From: Lachnospiraceae bacterium UBA938 | GTDB lineage: Bacteria > Bacillota > Clostridia > Lachnospirales > Lachnospiraceae | Reading direction: 5' to 3' | Length of the DNA stretch: 64,000 nucleotides | NCBI GenBank assembly: GCA_002293475.1 | Contig: DBDG01000033.1 | Span: 1-64,000 of the forward strand | Shown here: piece after piece, positions 33,559-42,048 of the stretch | Numbering within the stretch: the first letter of the stretch is position 1 | Layout of the letters: each line of letters begins with the position of its first letter | Program-made: the position numbers and the translations under genes | The notes under the pieces: model-generated | The model's input: the letters and a program-made list of their open reading frames with translations, nothing else | What the model was told of the DNA's origin: nothing | The model's database searches: none

Positions 33559-35090
33559 CTTAAAAGCGGATATTGTAGGTGCAAGAAAAAAATTGGAAGG
33601 ATCCGGCAAGGATATCATGGATTTTCTACAAGAAATGGATGAACAGAACAAAGTAGACAGGGAAGACGACATCCTGTTTATTGATCAGATTCTCCAAGAA
33701 ATTGCAATGCTTATTACAGAAGACATGCGGCAACTGCTGTCCGCATTGGAAGCTGACAGCAGTGAAATCCAGTTGTTAATAGAGAATAAGACATTGGATC
33801 TTTCCAGCCAGGTGTCAGAACTTCAAGACCAGATCTATTCCGTGCAGGAAGAGATTAATCTGCTGTTAGATGATATGGCTACAGATTCGGCAGCAAGACA
33901 GGAAGAAATCAGGGAATCTTTTGGAATATTGCAGGAAGCCCTTGTCAATATACAGGATAATTATACGCATATGCACGAAGAAGTGAAAAGTCTCTTTCAT
34001 GAAGCGCGGGAATTGTCTTCCAAAAACCATTCGGAACTGGTTTCGGTTCTTGGTCAGATGGAAGCGCAGATGAGTGAAAACAGCCAGGTCAGTTTATCAT
34101 TAATGACGGAATCTATGGAACAGCTGCAGCAGTCAAGCGCGGAAGCATTTGCTTCCCTGTCAGAAGAGATGTCAGATGCCTTTCAAGGCATTGATTCGGA
34201 GTTAAATAGCCAATTCGACAGTTTCGATTAAAAATTCAGCAGTCAGTTCAGTGATCTTCACGTCACAGTTGATAGCCAGCTAGGTGAACTGACTTCTGTG
34301 ATGGAAAATAAATTTGTGGATATGACTAATATCGTAAATAGCGGCGATGAAGGGTTGCGGAGTTTTATTTCAGACAGTCTGACCGAAACAAACAATAATA
34401 TGACAAATGCTATGAATGATATAAACCGTCAGATGGAATCGGTTTTTCAATCTGTGAATAGCGGTAAGCGGCTATTGGCATCCGCGCTATTCACGAAAGG
34501 AATTAGCACTAGAGAGGATGCCACTTTTCAGGAAATATATGAAGCAATCTTAAATATCCCGCAGGATCTGTTCATCGGAGTCCAGGAAGTGCCGGGAACG
34601 ATAACCTATGATTTCCATTATCATGTTGATGCCGAAGGGAATAATACACATTCGGATAGCAGTGATTCAAGCGGTGGCTGCTTTACCGTATCGGTATATC
34701 ACCTGCATTCGGGAAGCAGTCTGACTGGAGGAGGATGTTATACACAAGCAATCTATCATACTCATAGCAGTTCCTGCTACACAACTTCAAGATGTAACCG
34801 TCATTCTGATAAGGTAGTAGGCGGCAAGTGGGTTGACCATTACATGCATGGTCGTGTCTATGTATATGAGCTGCAATGCCCTGCCGGCCATACCTTTAGC
34901 TCTTGGGGTGAAAGTAGCGGCAATTGTGATGTTTCTTACAAGTCTTACGTGTACAAAGGAAGGGCAGATTGTCGGGTATGGGCTGGGATGCGGAAAGGAT
35001 GAAAGTACGATCGAATGCTATGGTGTGGGATGCGGATTGTCAGATGGGCAGATTATTGGGGCGCATATTGCGTATAGCACGGATTTTTAA
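33455..35090 (+). pseudogene. Cys/His-rich coiled-coil protein gene, interrupted
   Basis: One gene broken twice. The first part encodes a long coiled coil (heptads from about 33560, e.g. LDLSSQVSELQDQIYSVQEE). An in-frame TAA at 34229-34231 interrupts it, after which the same frame continues (SQFSDLHVTVDSQLGEL) into a C-terminal domain with repeated His/Cys units (VYHLHSGSS, GGGCYTQAIYHTHSSSCY). Near 34950 a frameshift moves the ending, YGLGCGKDESTIECYGVGCG, into another frame stopping at 35090. The 5' end is fused onto the initiator-like gene. Probably once a large surface or tail-fibre-like protein; family unknown. Confidence 0.6.
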
Positions 35091-35277
35091 AGGTAATATT
35101 TGATAATTATCATGTCAGGATATAACCGGGATGAAGTATATTTAATAAAATATGAATATAAGGTGATTTGGATAATATATATTAATATAATAAATTTGTT
35201 CGAAATAATACTATATTACTTAAGAATAATTAACATACATATTCGACCTAAATAATCCCTTGAAAGGAGGTGAAATT

Positions 35278-35394
35278 ATGACATACCAAAAACCTGTTAT
35301 AGTTGCAGAAAATAAAGCAGATAAAACATTTGCGGCAGGGTGCCCTGAAAAAAATAGTGGTGTATGGTGCAATCCTTGTAAGACGGCTAATTAG
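35278..35394 (+). CDS. Putative RiPP precursor peptide (Cys-containing, 38 residues)
   Basis: Small gene with a near-perfect ribosome site (GAAAGGAGGTGAAATT) directly upstream of a radical SAM maturase. The leader-like N-terminus is YQKPVIVAENKADKT; the core-like end is FAAGCPEKNSGVWCNPCKTAN with C22, C31 and C34. The KPxIVA...AAGCP pattern recalls the Clostridial Cys-rich precursors of the CLI_3235 class that pair with radical SAM/SPASM enzymes; this match is from memory. The expected product is a thioether- or otherwise cross-linked peptide. Too short for routine gene calling but strongly supported by context. Confidence 0.75.
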   Translation: MTYQKPVIVAENKADKTFAAGCPEKNSGVWCNPCKTAN

Positions 35395-35410
35395 TTGTGG
35401 GTAATAAAAA

Positions 35411-35440
35411 CTTGTCTGTCTGTATTTGCAGACAGACAAG
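35411..35440 (+). promoter_or_regulatory. Stem-loop between precursor and maturase
   Basis: CTTGTCTGTCTG and CAGACAGACAAG form a perfect 12-base stem with loop TATTTG, 17 bases after the precursor stop. No T tract follows (AAACAAAG), so it is better suited to partial termination or mRNA 3' protection, giving more precursor than enzyme. Confidence 0.75.
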
Positions 35441-35507
35441 AAACAAAGAATATATTATCATGAAAATAATAACACTTATGAAAACAATTATTAGGAGATA
35501 TATAATA

Positions 35508-36944
35508 ATGCTTTATCGTCAGAAATTTGATACATTTATTAGAATATATGATGGCAATGTTGGTTACATTGTCAATAAAAGTGATTTTAGTGATCGTGTA
35601 ACTGAAGACTCTGGTGCCATATTTCTTTCTGCTTTGTCGCGTATTCCTAAGTGTATAGATACAATTACAGATGAAATTTCAGAAATATTTAAAAATGTTA
35701 ATAAAGATATATTGAAAAGAGACATTATTGAATTTTACAGTATTCTGGAAAATGATGGGTTTATTGTATCAGGAAATACACGGGAGGAACTTGACAATAA
35801 AGATAAACGTTTTTCTTATTCAAGTCTTATTCCCAAGACTATAACGACAGAAATTTATCCAGCTAGAAAAAGCACTCAAGATTATATGGAAGAGCATTTT
35901 AAAGAGAAACCACATCTTGTAAATCTTCAAATAGAGTTGACTAGTCGCTGTAATGAGCGTTGTGTCCATTGCTATATTCCTCATGAAGATAAAATAAACG
36001 ATATTGAGCCAGATTTATTTTATGAAGTTCTTGAGCAATGTCGGAGCATGGGTGTTCTCAGTTTAACACTCTCTGGAGGAGAACCAATGCTACATAGAAA
36101 CTTTTGTGATTTTCTCCGTAAAGCGAAAGAATTAGATTTATCCGTAATTGTATTAAGTAATTTAACTTTATTAAATGATGAAATTATCAATGAAATGAAA
36201 TATAACAGACTTTCAAGTGTACAAGTTTCACTTTACAGTCTTAATCCCCAAATTCATGATTCGATAACAAATCTAAAGGGATCTTTCTTTAAAACATATA
36301 ATAATATTTTAAAATTAATTAAAAATAATGTTCCTCTACAGATAAGTTGTCCCACTATGAAACAAAATAAAAATTGTTACTCAAAGGTACTAAAATGGGC
36401 TAATGACCATAAATGTCGTGCTAGAACTGATTATATAATGATGGCGCGATATGACCGAACATCTGACAATTTAGATAATAGGCTTTCACTTAATGAGGTT
36501 GGCGAGATAATTAGTGACATAATTTCATCAGATAAAAATTATCAAAAAGCATTGTTATCTGATAAATACGATAAGCAATATGCTCGAGATCATAGTAATG
36601 ATCTTGTATGTGGCGTTTGTGTTTCTTCGCTTTGTATGGTGGCCAATGGCGATATTTTTCCTTGCTCTGGATGGCAAGATTATGTATGCGGAAATATAAA
36701 TGATGAATCTCTATATGATATTTGGAATAACTCATCAAGGGTTAAGCAGCTTAGAGAAGTAAGAAAGCGAGATTTTGTGAAATGTAAAGATTGTGAAGAT
36801 CAAGATTTTTGTTCAATTTGTATGGTTCGCAATGCTAATGAAAATCCAGAAGGTGATCCGATGAAAATTAATGAACATTTTTGTAAAGTTGCTAATCTTA
36901 ATCGTAGAATTGTTATGGAATGGAAAGGTAAATTTATTGATTGA
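35508..36944 (+). CDS. Radical SAM/SPASM peptide maturase
   Basis: 478-residue enzyme. Residues 1-95 form a PqqD-like RiPP recognition domain (FIRIYDGNVGYIVNK, FYSILENDGFIVS). The radical SAM core has the cluster motif CNERCVHC (C148, C152, C155) and SGGEP at 189-193. A SPASM domain binding extra Fe-S clusters spans about 368-459 (CGVCVSSLC, GDIFPC, CKDCEDQDFCSIC, last C459). It should modify the 38-residue peptide at 35278. The ATG at 35508 is chosen because AGGAG lies 10 bases upstream and the recognition domain starts there; the frame is open further up. Strongly AT-rich, unlike the flanks. Confidence 0.9.
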   Translation: MLYRQKFDTFIRIYDGNVGYIVNKSDFSDRVTEDSGAIFLSALSRIPKCIDTITDEISEIFKNVNKDILKRDIIEFYSILENDGFIVSGNTREELDNKDKRFSYSSLIPKTITTEIYPARKSTQDYMEEHFKEKPHLVNLQIELTSRCNERCVHCYIPHEDKINDIEPDLFYEVLEQCRSMGVLSLTLSGGEPMLHRNFCDFLRKAKELDLSVIVLSNLTLLNDEIINEMKYNRLSSVQVSLYSLNPQIHDSITNLKGSFFKTYNNILKLIKNNVPLQISCPTMKQNKNCYSKVLKWANDHKCRARTDYIMMARYDRTSDNLDNRLSLNEVGEIISDIISSDKNYQKALLSDKYDKQYARDHSNDLVCGVCVSSLCMVANGDIFPCSGWQDYVCGNINDESLYDIWNNSSRVKQLREVRKRDFVKCKDCEDQDFCSICMVRNANENPEGDPMKINEHFCKVANLNRRIVMEWKGKFID

Positions 36945-37674
36945 TTCACATATTCATATAGGACAATTTTATAATGATTACTATGATTTTAATAGAATAT
37001 TTGATATAGTACTTAACGCAGAGGTAGACAAAATAATATATTCATCCACTACTAGCTGTATAAAAAATATCAAATATGATCAGATATACAAAGAAATAGA
37101 ATCGGCATTAGCACTTTTTTCAAACAATATTGCAATCCCCTTACTTTGGTATGTTCCTGGATATATAAATCAAGGTATAAAAATAGATATTGAGATGAAG
37201 GAGTTGAAATACGGTGGCTTCAAACTGCACCCTTTGGCAAATTTCTGGGATTTTGAAAATAATATAAAACACATGCAAATATTACACGAGATTTTTGATT
37301 ATGCCAACAATCGTAATATGTTGATTAAAATACATACCGGAGAAAGTGGAGTGGATAGACCTAATAGATTTGACAAGTTTATTAGCGAGTATAGAAATGT
37401 TAAAATTATATTAGCTCATTGCCGCCCCGTTGATGAGACAGTAAGAATGATGAGAAAATATCCCAATGTTTTTGGTGATACTGCTTTTGCTACAAGTGAA
37501 AGAATTGCATATGTTAAAAATGCTGGTTTTGGCGAAAGATTAGTATTTGGAACTGATTTTCCAATAACATATTATTATTATAAAAAAAATGGATTAGGAT
37601 TAAAAAATCAATATTATAAGGATTTAGAGGCAATTAAATTAATAAGACCTGCAAGTACTTTTGAGGGTATTTAG
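36937..37674 (+). CDS. Amidohydrolase-2-type metal-dependent hydrolase of the RiPP cluster
   Basis: 245-residue TIM-barrel hydrolase. Metal-ligand positions are IDSHIHIG at the start, GGFKLHPLA, IKIHTGES, IILAHCRP and FGTDFPI. The start is inferred as TTG at 36937: it overlaps the maturase by 8 bases, with GGAAAGG 8 bases upstream, and gives a protein that begins exactly at the family HxH motif. Longer starts inside the maturase add non-homologous residues. Possible roles are a leader-processing or tailoring hydrolase. Same AT-rich composition as the maturase. Confidence 0.75.
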   Translation: MIDSHIHIGQFYNDYYDFNRIFDIVLNAEVDKIIYSSTTSCIKNIKYDQIYKEIESALALFSNNIAIPLLWYVPGYINQGIKIDIEMKELKYGGFKLHPLANFWDFENNIKHMQILHEIFDYANNRNMLIKIHTGESGVDRPNRFDKFISEYRNVKIILAHCRPVDETVRMMRKYPNVFGDTAFATSERIAYVKNAGFGERLVFGTDFPITYYYYKKNGLGLKNQYYKDLEAIKLIRPASTFEGI

Positions 37675-37844
37675 CTGTCAAACTTCCTTCCTCTTACAAA
37701 AATGCAATTTCTTTCATATATAATATTTATCGGAAATTTCATAAAAAATACCAAGATGATTTTAATATATATTCAGGCTGAAATAATGCGGCTTACTTTA
37801 TAATTGATTTTTATTTTAACATATTATCAAATAAATGCAATGAT

Positions 37845-39233
37845 TTGGCTCTTAACAGAATAAATGTCCACATTCTTTATAATAATTATATAAAGCATGG
37901 ATTGATAGAAACCCTCAAGGTTTCAGAACAAAGCCTTCAGGACACCCTGAAAAATGCGTCAAAGATGCAGCCGCTGATTGATGTGGAAAATGCCGTCAAT
38001 CAGATCGTTTTCTCATTTATCCATTACGAACAAAATAAGGAGCTGCTGAAAAATGCCGTCCATCGGAAATGGCATGATCTGGCCATTGTTTACAACTGGT
38101 TTATTGATAAGGAGGCCGGTTATTATACCCAGATCATCGATGACTCCGCAGAAAAATTGGGATTAAGTGAGGAGGATCTTTTCCTGGCAGCAGCGCGTAA
38201 TACAATGCGCCTGTTCCCGCCAAAGGTAGAAAACTTGAGTAATTATATTGTCTCACACAATATTTCTGACGAGCCGGATGTATTCGACCAATCAGATTTA
38301 AATCCCATGTACATCATTACAAATGAGGAATGCTCTAATGGTGCCATAGTGGTACTGTATGAAAATCTTCTCCATGAACTGGCAGAAAAACTGGAAAGTG
38401 ACCTGTATCTTCTTCCTTCGTCAGTGAATGAAATGAATTTGGCCAAAAATACAGAAGATATTATAATGAAGAATGTATTTGACCTTCTTAAAGGTGATGC
38501 CCTGAAGTTTTTCGGGATAGACAAGAAAATAGTGGCCCGGGCGCGGACAGAAGTCAACTTCGTGGAACTAAAGACCAATTTTGATGATAATGTATACCTA
38601 TTGGAAGACGGGACATTGATTCATTTTGAATTTCAGACCACCAATAAGAAAGACGACATATACCGCTTCATGGTGTCGGATGCCTTCCTAGCATTCAAGG
38701 AACGGAAATCGGTGCGAACCATCGTCATCTACTCATCAGACATAGTGAATGCTCCTTCTAATCTCGACCTGGGATCGATCACATACAAAATAGACACATT
38801 TTACATGGTTGCCTTTGATGGGGATGTGATATATAATAATATTGTAGAGAAGGTCAGCAGACATGAAAAGCTGACAAAGCAGGATTTAATGTCGATTGTA
38901 TTGCTCCCTATTATGAGGAGCAAGGATGATAAAGTTACCCGGATCAAGAATTGTATTGAACTATCAAAACGAATTGAAGATACCTCGGATTTGTCACAGA
39001 TTCAGGCCATGCTGTACTTAATGGCAGAAAAGTTTGTCAATGAAACCGAACGGGAAAAAGTAAAGGAGATGATTACTATGATGCCGATAATGGAAATGAT
39101 TAGAAATGATGACAGGATTGCTCTTGCCAAACGAATGATGAAATATAATGAGCCATTGTTTAAGATTATCGAATATACACAGCTGGACGAATCCGTTGTC
39201 AAACAACTGCAACAGGAATTTGAAAGTGAATAA
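37845..39233 (+). CDS. Chimeric DUF5688/Rpn-like (PD-(D/E)XK) protein
   Basis: A 462-residue frame made of two unrelated parts. Residues about 10-197 match DUF5688 (LGLSEEDLFLAAARNTMRLF, NPMYIITNEE, YLLPSSVNE). From 38439 (LAKNTEDIIMKNVFDLL) it reads as an Rpn/transposase-type PD-(D/E)XK nuclease (YLLEDGTLIHFEFQ with the ExQ motif) that normally starts at this residue; the codon there is TTG. The N-terminus of DUF5688 is also incomplete. An in-frame deletion has probably fused two genes; the nuclease part may still be made from the internal TTG. Confidence 0.65.
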   Translation: MALNRINVHILYNNYIKHGLIETLKVSEQSLQDTLKNASKMQPLIDVENAVNQIVFSFIHYEQNKELLKNAVHRKWHDLAIVYNWFIDKEAGYYTQIIDDSAEKLGLSEEDLFLAAARNTMRLFPPKVENLSNYIVSHNISDEPDVFDQSDLNPMYIITNEECSNGAIVVLYENLLHELAEKLESDLYLLPSSVNEMNLAKNTEDIIMKNVFDLLKGDALKFFGIDKKIVARARTEVNFVELKTNFDDNVYLLEDGTLIHFEFQTTNKKDDIYRFMVSDAFLAFKERKSVRTIVIYSSDIVNAPSNLDLGSITYKIDTFYMVAFDGDVIYNNIVEKVSRHEKLTKQDLMSIVLLPIMRSKDDKVTRIKNCIELSKRIEDTSDLSQIQAMLYLMAEKFVNETEREKVKEMITMMPIMEMIRNDDRIALAKRMMKYNEPLFKIIEYTQLDESVVKQLQQEFESE

Positions 39234-39277
39234 CTTGGGAAAGTTGAAATATCAGTGAATAAACAGGATGATAGTGT

Positions 39278-39317
39278 AAAACCGGCAGAAACGAAACAGT
39301 GTTTCTGCCGGTTTTTA
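39278..39317 (+). terminator. Terminator after the chimeric gene
   Basis: AACCGGCAGAAAC pairs perfectly with GTTTCTGCCGGTT around a GAAACAGT-like loop, followed by TTTATAT. Confidence 0.85.
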
Positions 39318-39414
39318 TATGGGCGCATATTGCAGTTTGAGGTGTTTAGCATTCTACATCAGATTAACCGTGATTTGCTGGCTCCTCTTGATCAATTAAA
39401 ACTTGCCTATACAT

Positions 39415-39597
39415 TCAAATATTGAACTTCCGGACACAGTTGAGCATTGTCAGGCACAATTCTTGATACAGATCTTCATCAAAAAGCCCATCGGTCATAG
39501 ATTCTTTTATAAGCAAGGGCTTATAAAGGTCAAACAGCTCAGCCGTAGCCTTTCTGTTTCCAGATTTTGACTGGATCAGCAGTTCTTTAAAATTCAT
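39415..39597 (-). CDS. Small HTH protein (conjugative-element type)
   Basis: 60 residues resembling the helix-turn-helix proteins found beside sigma-like genes in conjugative transposons (FKELLIQSKSGNRKATAELF, DGLFDEDLYQELCLTML). The start overlaps the sigma-like gene end by 11 bases, with GAAGGAGGACG upstream. Likely regulatory in a former element. Confidence 0.65.
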   Translation of the reverse strand: MNFKELLIQSKSGNRKATAELFDLYKPLLIKESMTDGLFDEDLYQELCLTMLNCVRKFNI

Positions 39598-40021
39598 AAT
39601 CGTCCTCCTTCAATTTCTTCTTGATTTTCTTGATAACGCGGTAATATGCGGCAGCAACCCCTTTATAGCTCATACCGAGTAAAGCGGCCAGTTCCTCGAA
39701 GTTTTTATCGCCCAGGATTCGGGCCAGGAATATGTAGCGGTCTCGGGATTTTAACCGCTTAATGGCGAATTCAAGGACAACGTTTTCTAGTTGCATATAA
39801 AGTGGTAAAGTTTCCGTCATATCCGTCAGATCCTGCATATTCAGTAATGCCTAGAGACGGTCGGGGCAGTCATCAGGAGTTTCATAAAAAAGCTGCTTGT
39901 TCGCATAGCAGTAGTATAGATTCTTTTTCCTGTGGAGTGCAGTGATCAGATATGCGGTGAACCTATTCCGGATGATATTATCGGAGCCTTGTCCGTTATT
40001 TTTATTATTTTTACCTTTCAT
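39587..40021 (-). pseudogene. Sigma-70-like factor of a mobile element, split by a TAG codon
   Basis: Reading from the ATG at 40021: region 2-like RNRFTAYLITALHRKKNLYY, then an in-frame TAG at 39851-39853, then, without frame change, QLENVVLEFAIKRLKSRDRY and an HTH (FEELAALLGMSYKGVAAAYY) typical of region 4. Restoring the stop gives a 144-residue protein, normal for this ICE-type sigma group. An internal restart at 39838 could give the C-terminal half alone (83 residues). Confidence 0.65.
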
Positions 40022-40176
40022 ATTTATTCCCATCTGCGGCTCTGCCGCACTCAAAATCAATAGTTGAAAGCGCTTTTCTTTCAACATTTCCTCCAATGGT
40101 TTTGATTTTCCTGAATCGTAGGAAACCAAAGGAGGGGAACGGCAGCCGGGAAAGGAGCATGTACTTATGAAGGCCA

Positions 40177-40215
40177 CAAAAAAACAGCCAAGGCTACACG
40201 TAGTGTAACTGGCTG
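40177..40215 (-). terminator. Minus-strand terminator
   Basis: On the minus strand CAGCCA pairs with TGGCTG around an inner TACAC/GTGTA stem, followed by seven T. It would stop transcription coming from the right, upstream of the sigma-like gene. Confidence 0.65.
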
Positions 40216-40542
40216 TATGGCACATATAGCTTCCATCATGATATAGATTGCATAAATTGAGAAGTCCACAAGAATCAATACTGACATTGTACAGCAGCTG
40301 TTTATGCTGATGAACAGCGGATTCAAATAACAGCTGAAACAAATGCAGGGTAAATTCTATTGTCTTAAAAGCTGTATGCCAAAGTGCAATCAGACGGGGA
40401 GACTTCCTCTTAGACATGCGACCAATGGTCATGCTAGGGAGCATTCCTTTCTTAACTGCATTTCAATACATCCCATTCATAGAAATGGAAATGGGACTGC
40501 CAATTACAATATTCTCTTATTTATGTTGATTCACAGATGAAA

Positions 40543-40577
40543 AGGCGGGCTCATTCCGTTCTGGAATAAGACCGCCT
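40543..40577. repeat. Two-step stem-loop
   Basis: Outer stem AGGCGG/CCGCCT and inner stem ATTCC/GGAAT separated by small bulges. Possible terminator or structured RNA element. Confidence 0.4.
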
Positions 40578-40746
40578 ATGTTTAATGGATAGATAAGAAA
40601 AATTTTAGATAAACATTTCATTTGTAGGGTGTCTGTGTGAAGTGAAATGGTGTCAAAAATGGTGTAAAATGGGTGGGAGGGGGTTTGAGATGGAATGTGG
40701 GGATGAATTGATTAGGTAGATGTAAGATGATTTTATGTAGATTATA

Positions 40747-40794
40747 ACAGACCGGAACATTTGCGCAGGCAGCAGTTCTAGTCTGTTTTTTGTT
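40747..40794 (+). terminator. Hairpin with T tract
   Basis: AACAGAC near 40747 pairs with GTCTGTT near 40782, followed by TTTTTG; loop is long (about 28 bases). Confidence 0.4.
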
Positions 40795-40828
40795 ATTTTA
40801 TATTATGAGATGTTCAGGAGGAAAACAA

Positions 40829-40996
40829 GTGAAGACTAAGAATGAAATGATAAATAATGAAAACAACCCTTTATACCACGATACATGGCGGCTCCTGAAG
40901 AATTACCGGGATGTGGTGTGGAGCCTGGAGACGTCCGTTCAGCAGGTGCGGCACGGATTTGAGATTGAATACGGTACAGGCTTACTACTTGACTAA
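40829..40996 (+). pseudogene. ArpU/phage-type regulator 5' fragment
   Basis: A GTG start 6 bases after AGGAGG opens a 55-codon frame (NNPLYHDTWRLLKNYRDVVW, VQQVRHGFEIEYG) like the start of phage/ICE ArpU-type regulators. After EIEYG it diverges and stops within a few codons, so the larger C-terminal part is missing. Confidence 0.5.
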
Positions 40997-41212
40997 CCGT
41001 TGTGTTAAAGCCAATGGCTATTTACTGTATAGAGCAGATCAGCAATCTTAAAATCTTACACCAAATCTATAATTTATCAAATTGCTTTAAGATTATTAAA
41101 GTGATATCATAAGAAAATAAAAATAATACGTAATAATTGACTATTGATAAGACCGACTCCGGAGCACTTTATAATAGCGAGAATAAGTAAACAGTATTGA
41201 AGGGATTAACGG

Positions 41213-41845
41213 ATGATAAAAAGACTTTGTATTTATGTTGCTGGCATTTTTTTTGTATCGCTGGGTATCGTTTTGTGTGTAAAATGCCAGCTGGGTGTAT
41301 CCCCGATCAGCAGTCTTCCCTATGTACTTGAAATAATTTTACCGCTCACATTTGGACAGTTAACGATGCTATATCATCTGCTCAACATTGGATTACAGCT
41401 CTATTTACGAAAGAAAATATGGGATGCCAAGATATGGCTTCAAATACCGGTTGCAATTATATTCGGTCAGTTGATTGACTTTCTAAAAGATTTCATAAAA
41501 TTCAGCAGCACTGATTTGCAATACCAGCTTATTGTACTTGCATTAAGTATTATTTTTACGGCGTTTGGGATGGTGTGTATGCTGGAGGCAGATTTAATAC
41601 AGAATCCGCCTGATGGAACTGTGAAAATGCTCAGTGCTAACAGTGGCAAAGAATTAGGCAAAGTAAAAATAGTTTATGATATTACCATAGCTGTGATTTC
41701 ATGTTTCATTGGATTCCTGTGGCTGGGAAAACCGGAAGGGTTAGGTATAGGGACAATAGCCTCGGCTATTTTTGTGGGTAGATTTATCATAGTGATAAAA
41801 AAGTTTTGGTCAAGAACTCATTTTTCCTATATAGATGTCAGTTAA
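41213..41845 (+). CDS. YczE/DUF6198-family membrane protein
   Basis: 210-residue membrane protein of the YczE-like group: LCIYVAGIFFVSLGIVLCVK, the GVSPISSLPYVL loop, about five or six spans, and AFGMVCMLEADLIQNPPDG. Function in the family is uncertain (some members affect lipopeptide synthase activity in Bacillus). TATAAT at 41170-41175 may be its -10. It ends in a clear terminator, so it is a single-gene unit between element debris and the C-glycoside locus. Confidence 0.75.
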   Translation: MIKRLCIYVAGIFFVSLGIVLCVKCQLGVSPISSLPYVLEIILPLTFGQLTMLYHLLNIGLQLYLRKKIWDAKIWLQIPVAIIFGQLIDFLKDFIKFSSTDLQYQLIVLALSIIFTAFGMVCMLEADLIQNPPDGTVKMLSANSGKELGKVKIVYDITIAVISCFIGFLWLGKPEGLGIGTIASAIFVGRFIIVIKKFWSRTHFSYIDVS

Positions 41846-41870
41846 TTAGCGGATTAGACTATTATTTATA

Positions 41871-41913
41871 AAGACAACAAGATTTGTGATACAAATATTG
41901 CTGTCTTTTTTTA
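41871..41913 (+). terminator. Terminator of the YczE-like gene
   Basis: AAGACA...TGTCTT outer stem with inner ATTTGT/ACAAAT pairing, followed by TTTTTT. Confidence 0.8.
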
Positions 41914-42048
41914 ATGTGTAAATTAATATGTAAAAAACGTAAAAAACATCAAAGAATAAGTCAACCTATAAGCAGATAAACGAACTGTGTCATATTAAAA
42001 TAATAAAGACAAGTCTGATTTACAATTACTGAGGAAAGGAGTGGATAT

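Larger units (their letters stand above)
40022..40828. other. Gene-poor element border with stem-loops
   Basis: No coding frame that I can support. It contains a minus-strand terminator (40177-40215), an imperfect stem-loop at 40543-40577, a G-rich stretch near 40660-40720 with repeated GGTGT(C/A)AAAA, and a terminator-like hairpin at 40747-40794. It may be the end of a decayed integrative element. Confidence 0.4.

Noticed and set aside
35508..36944. Radical SAM/SPASM protein as sulfatase maturase (anSME) for the two sulfatases
   Set aside because: It has an N-terminal peptide-recognition domain, sits next to a precursor peptide 21 kb away from the sulfatases and is in a foreign AT-rich island.
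34229..39853. In-frame TAA (34229) and TAG (39851) as evidence for stop-codon recoding
   Set aside because: The two codons differ, both lie in regions full of other frameshifts and truncations, and all intact genes use TAA, TAG and TGA as normal stops.
40022..40444. Upstream extension of the minus-strand sigma-like frame as a protein
   Set aside because: The extra residues are Cys/His/Leu-rich with no domain pattern, they cross a strong minus-strand terminator at 40177-40215, and the sigma homology begins only at 40021.
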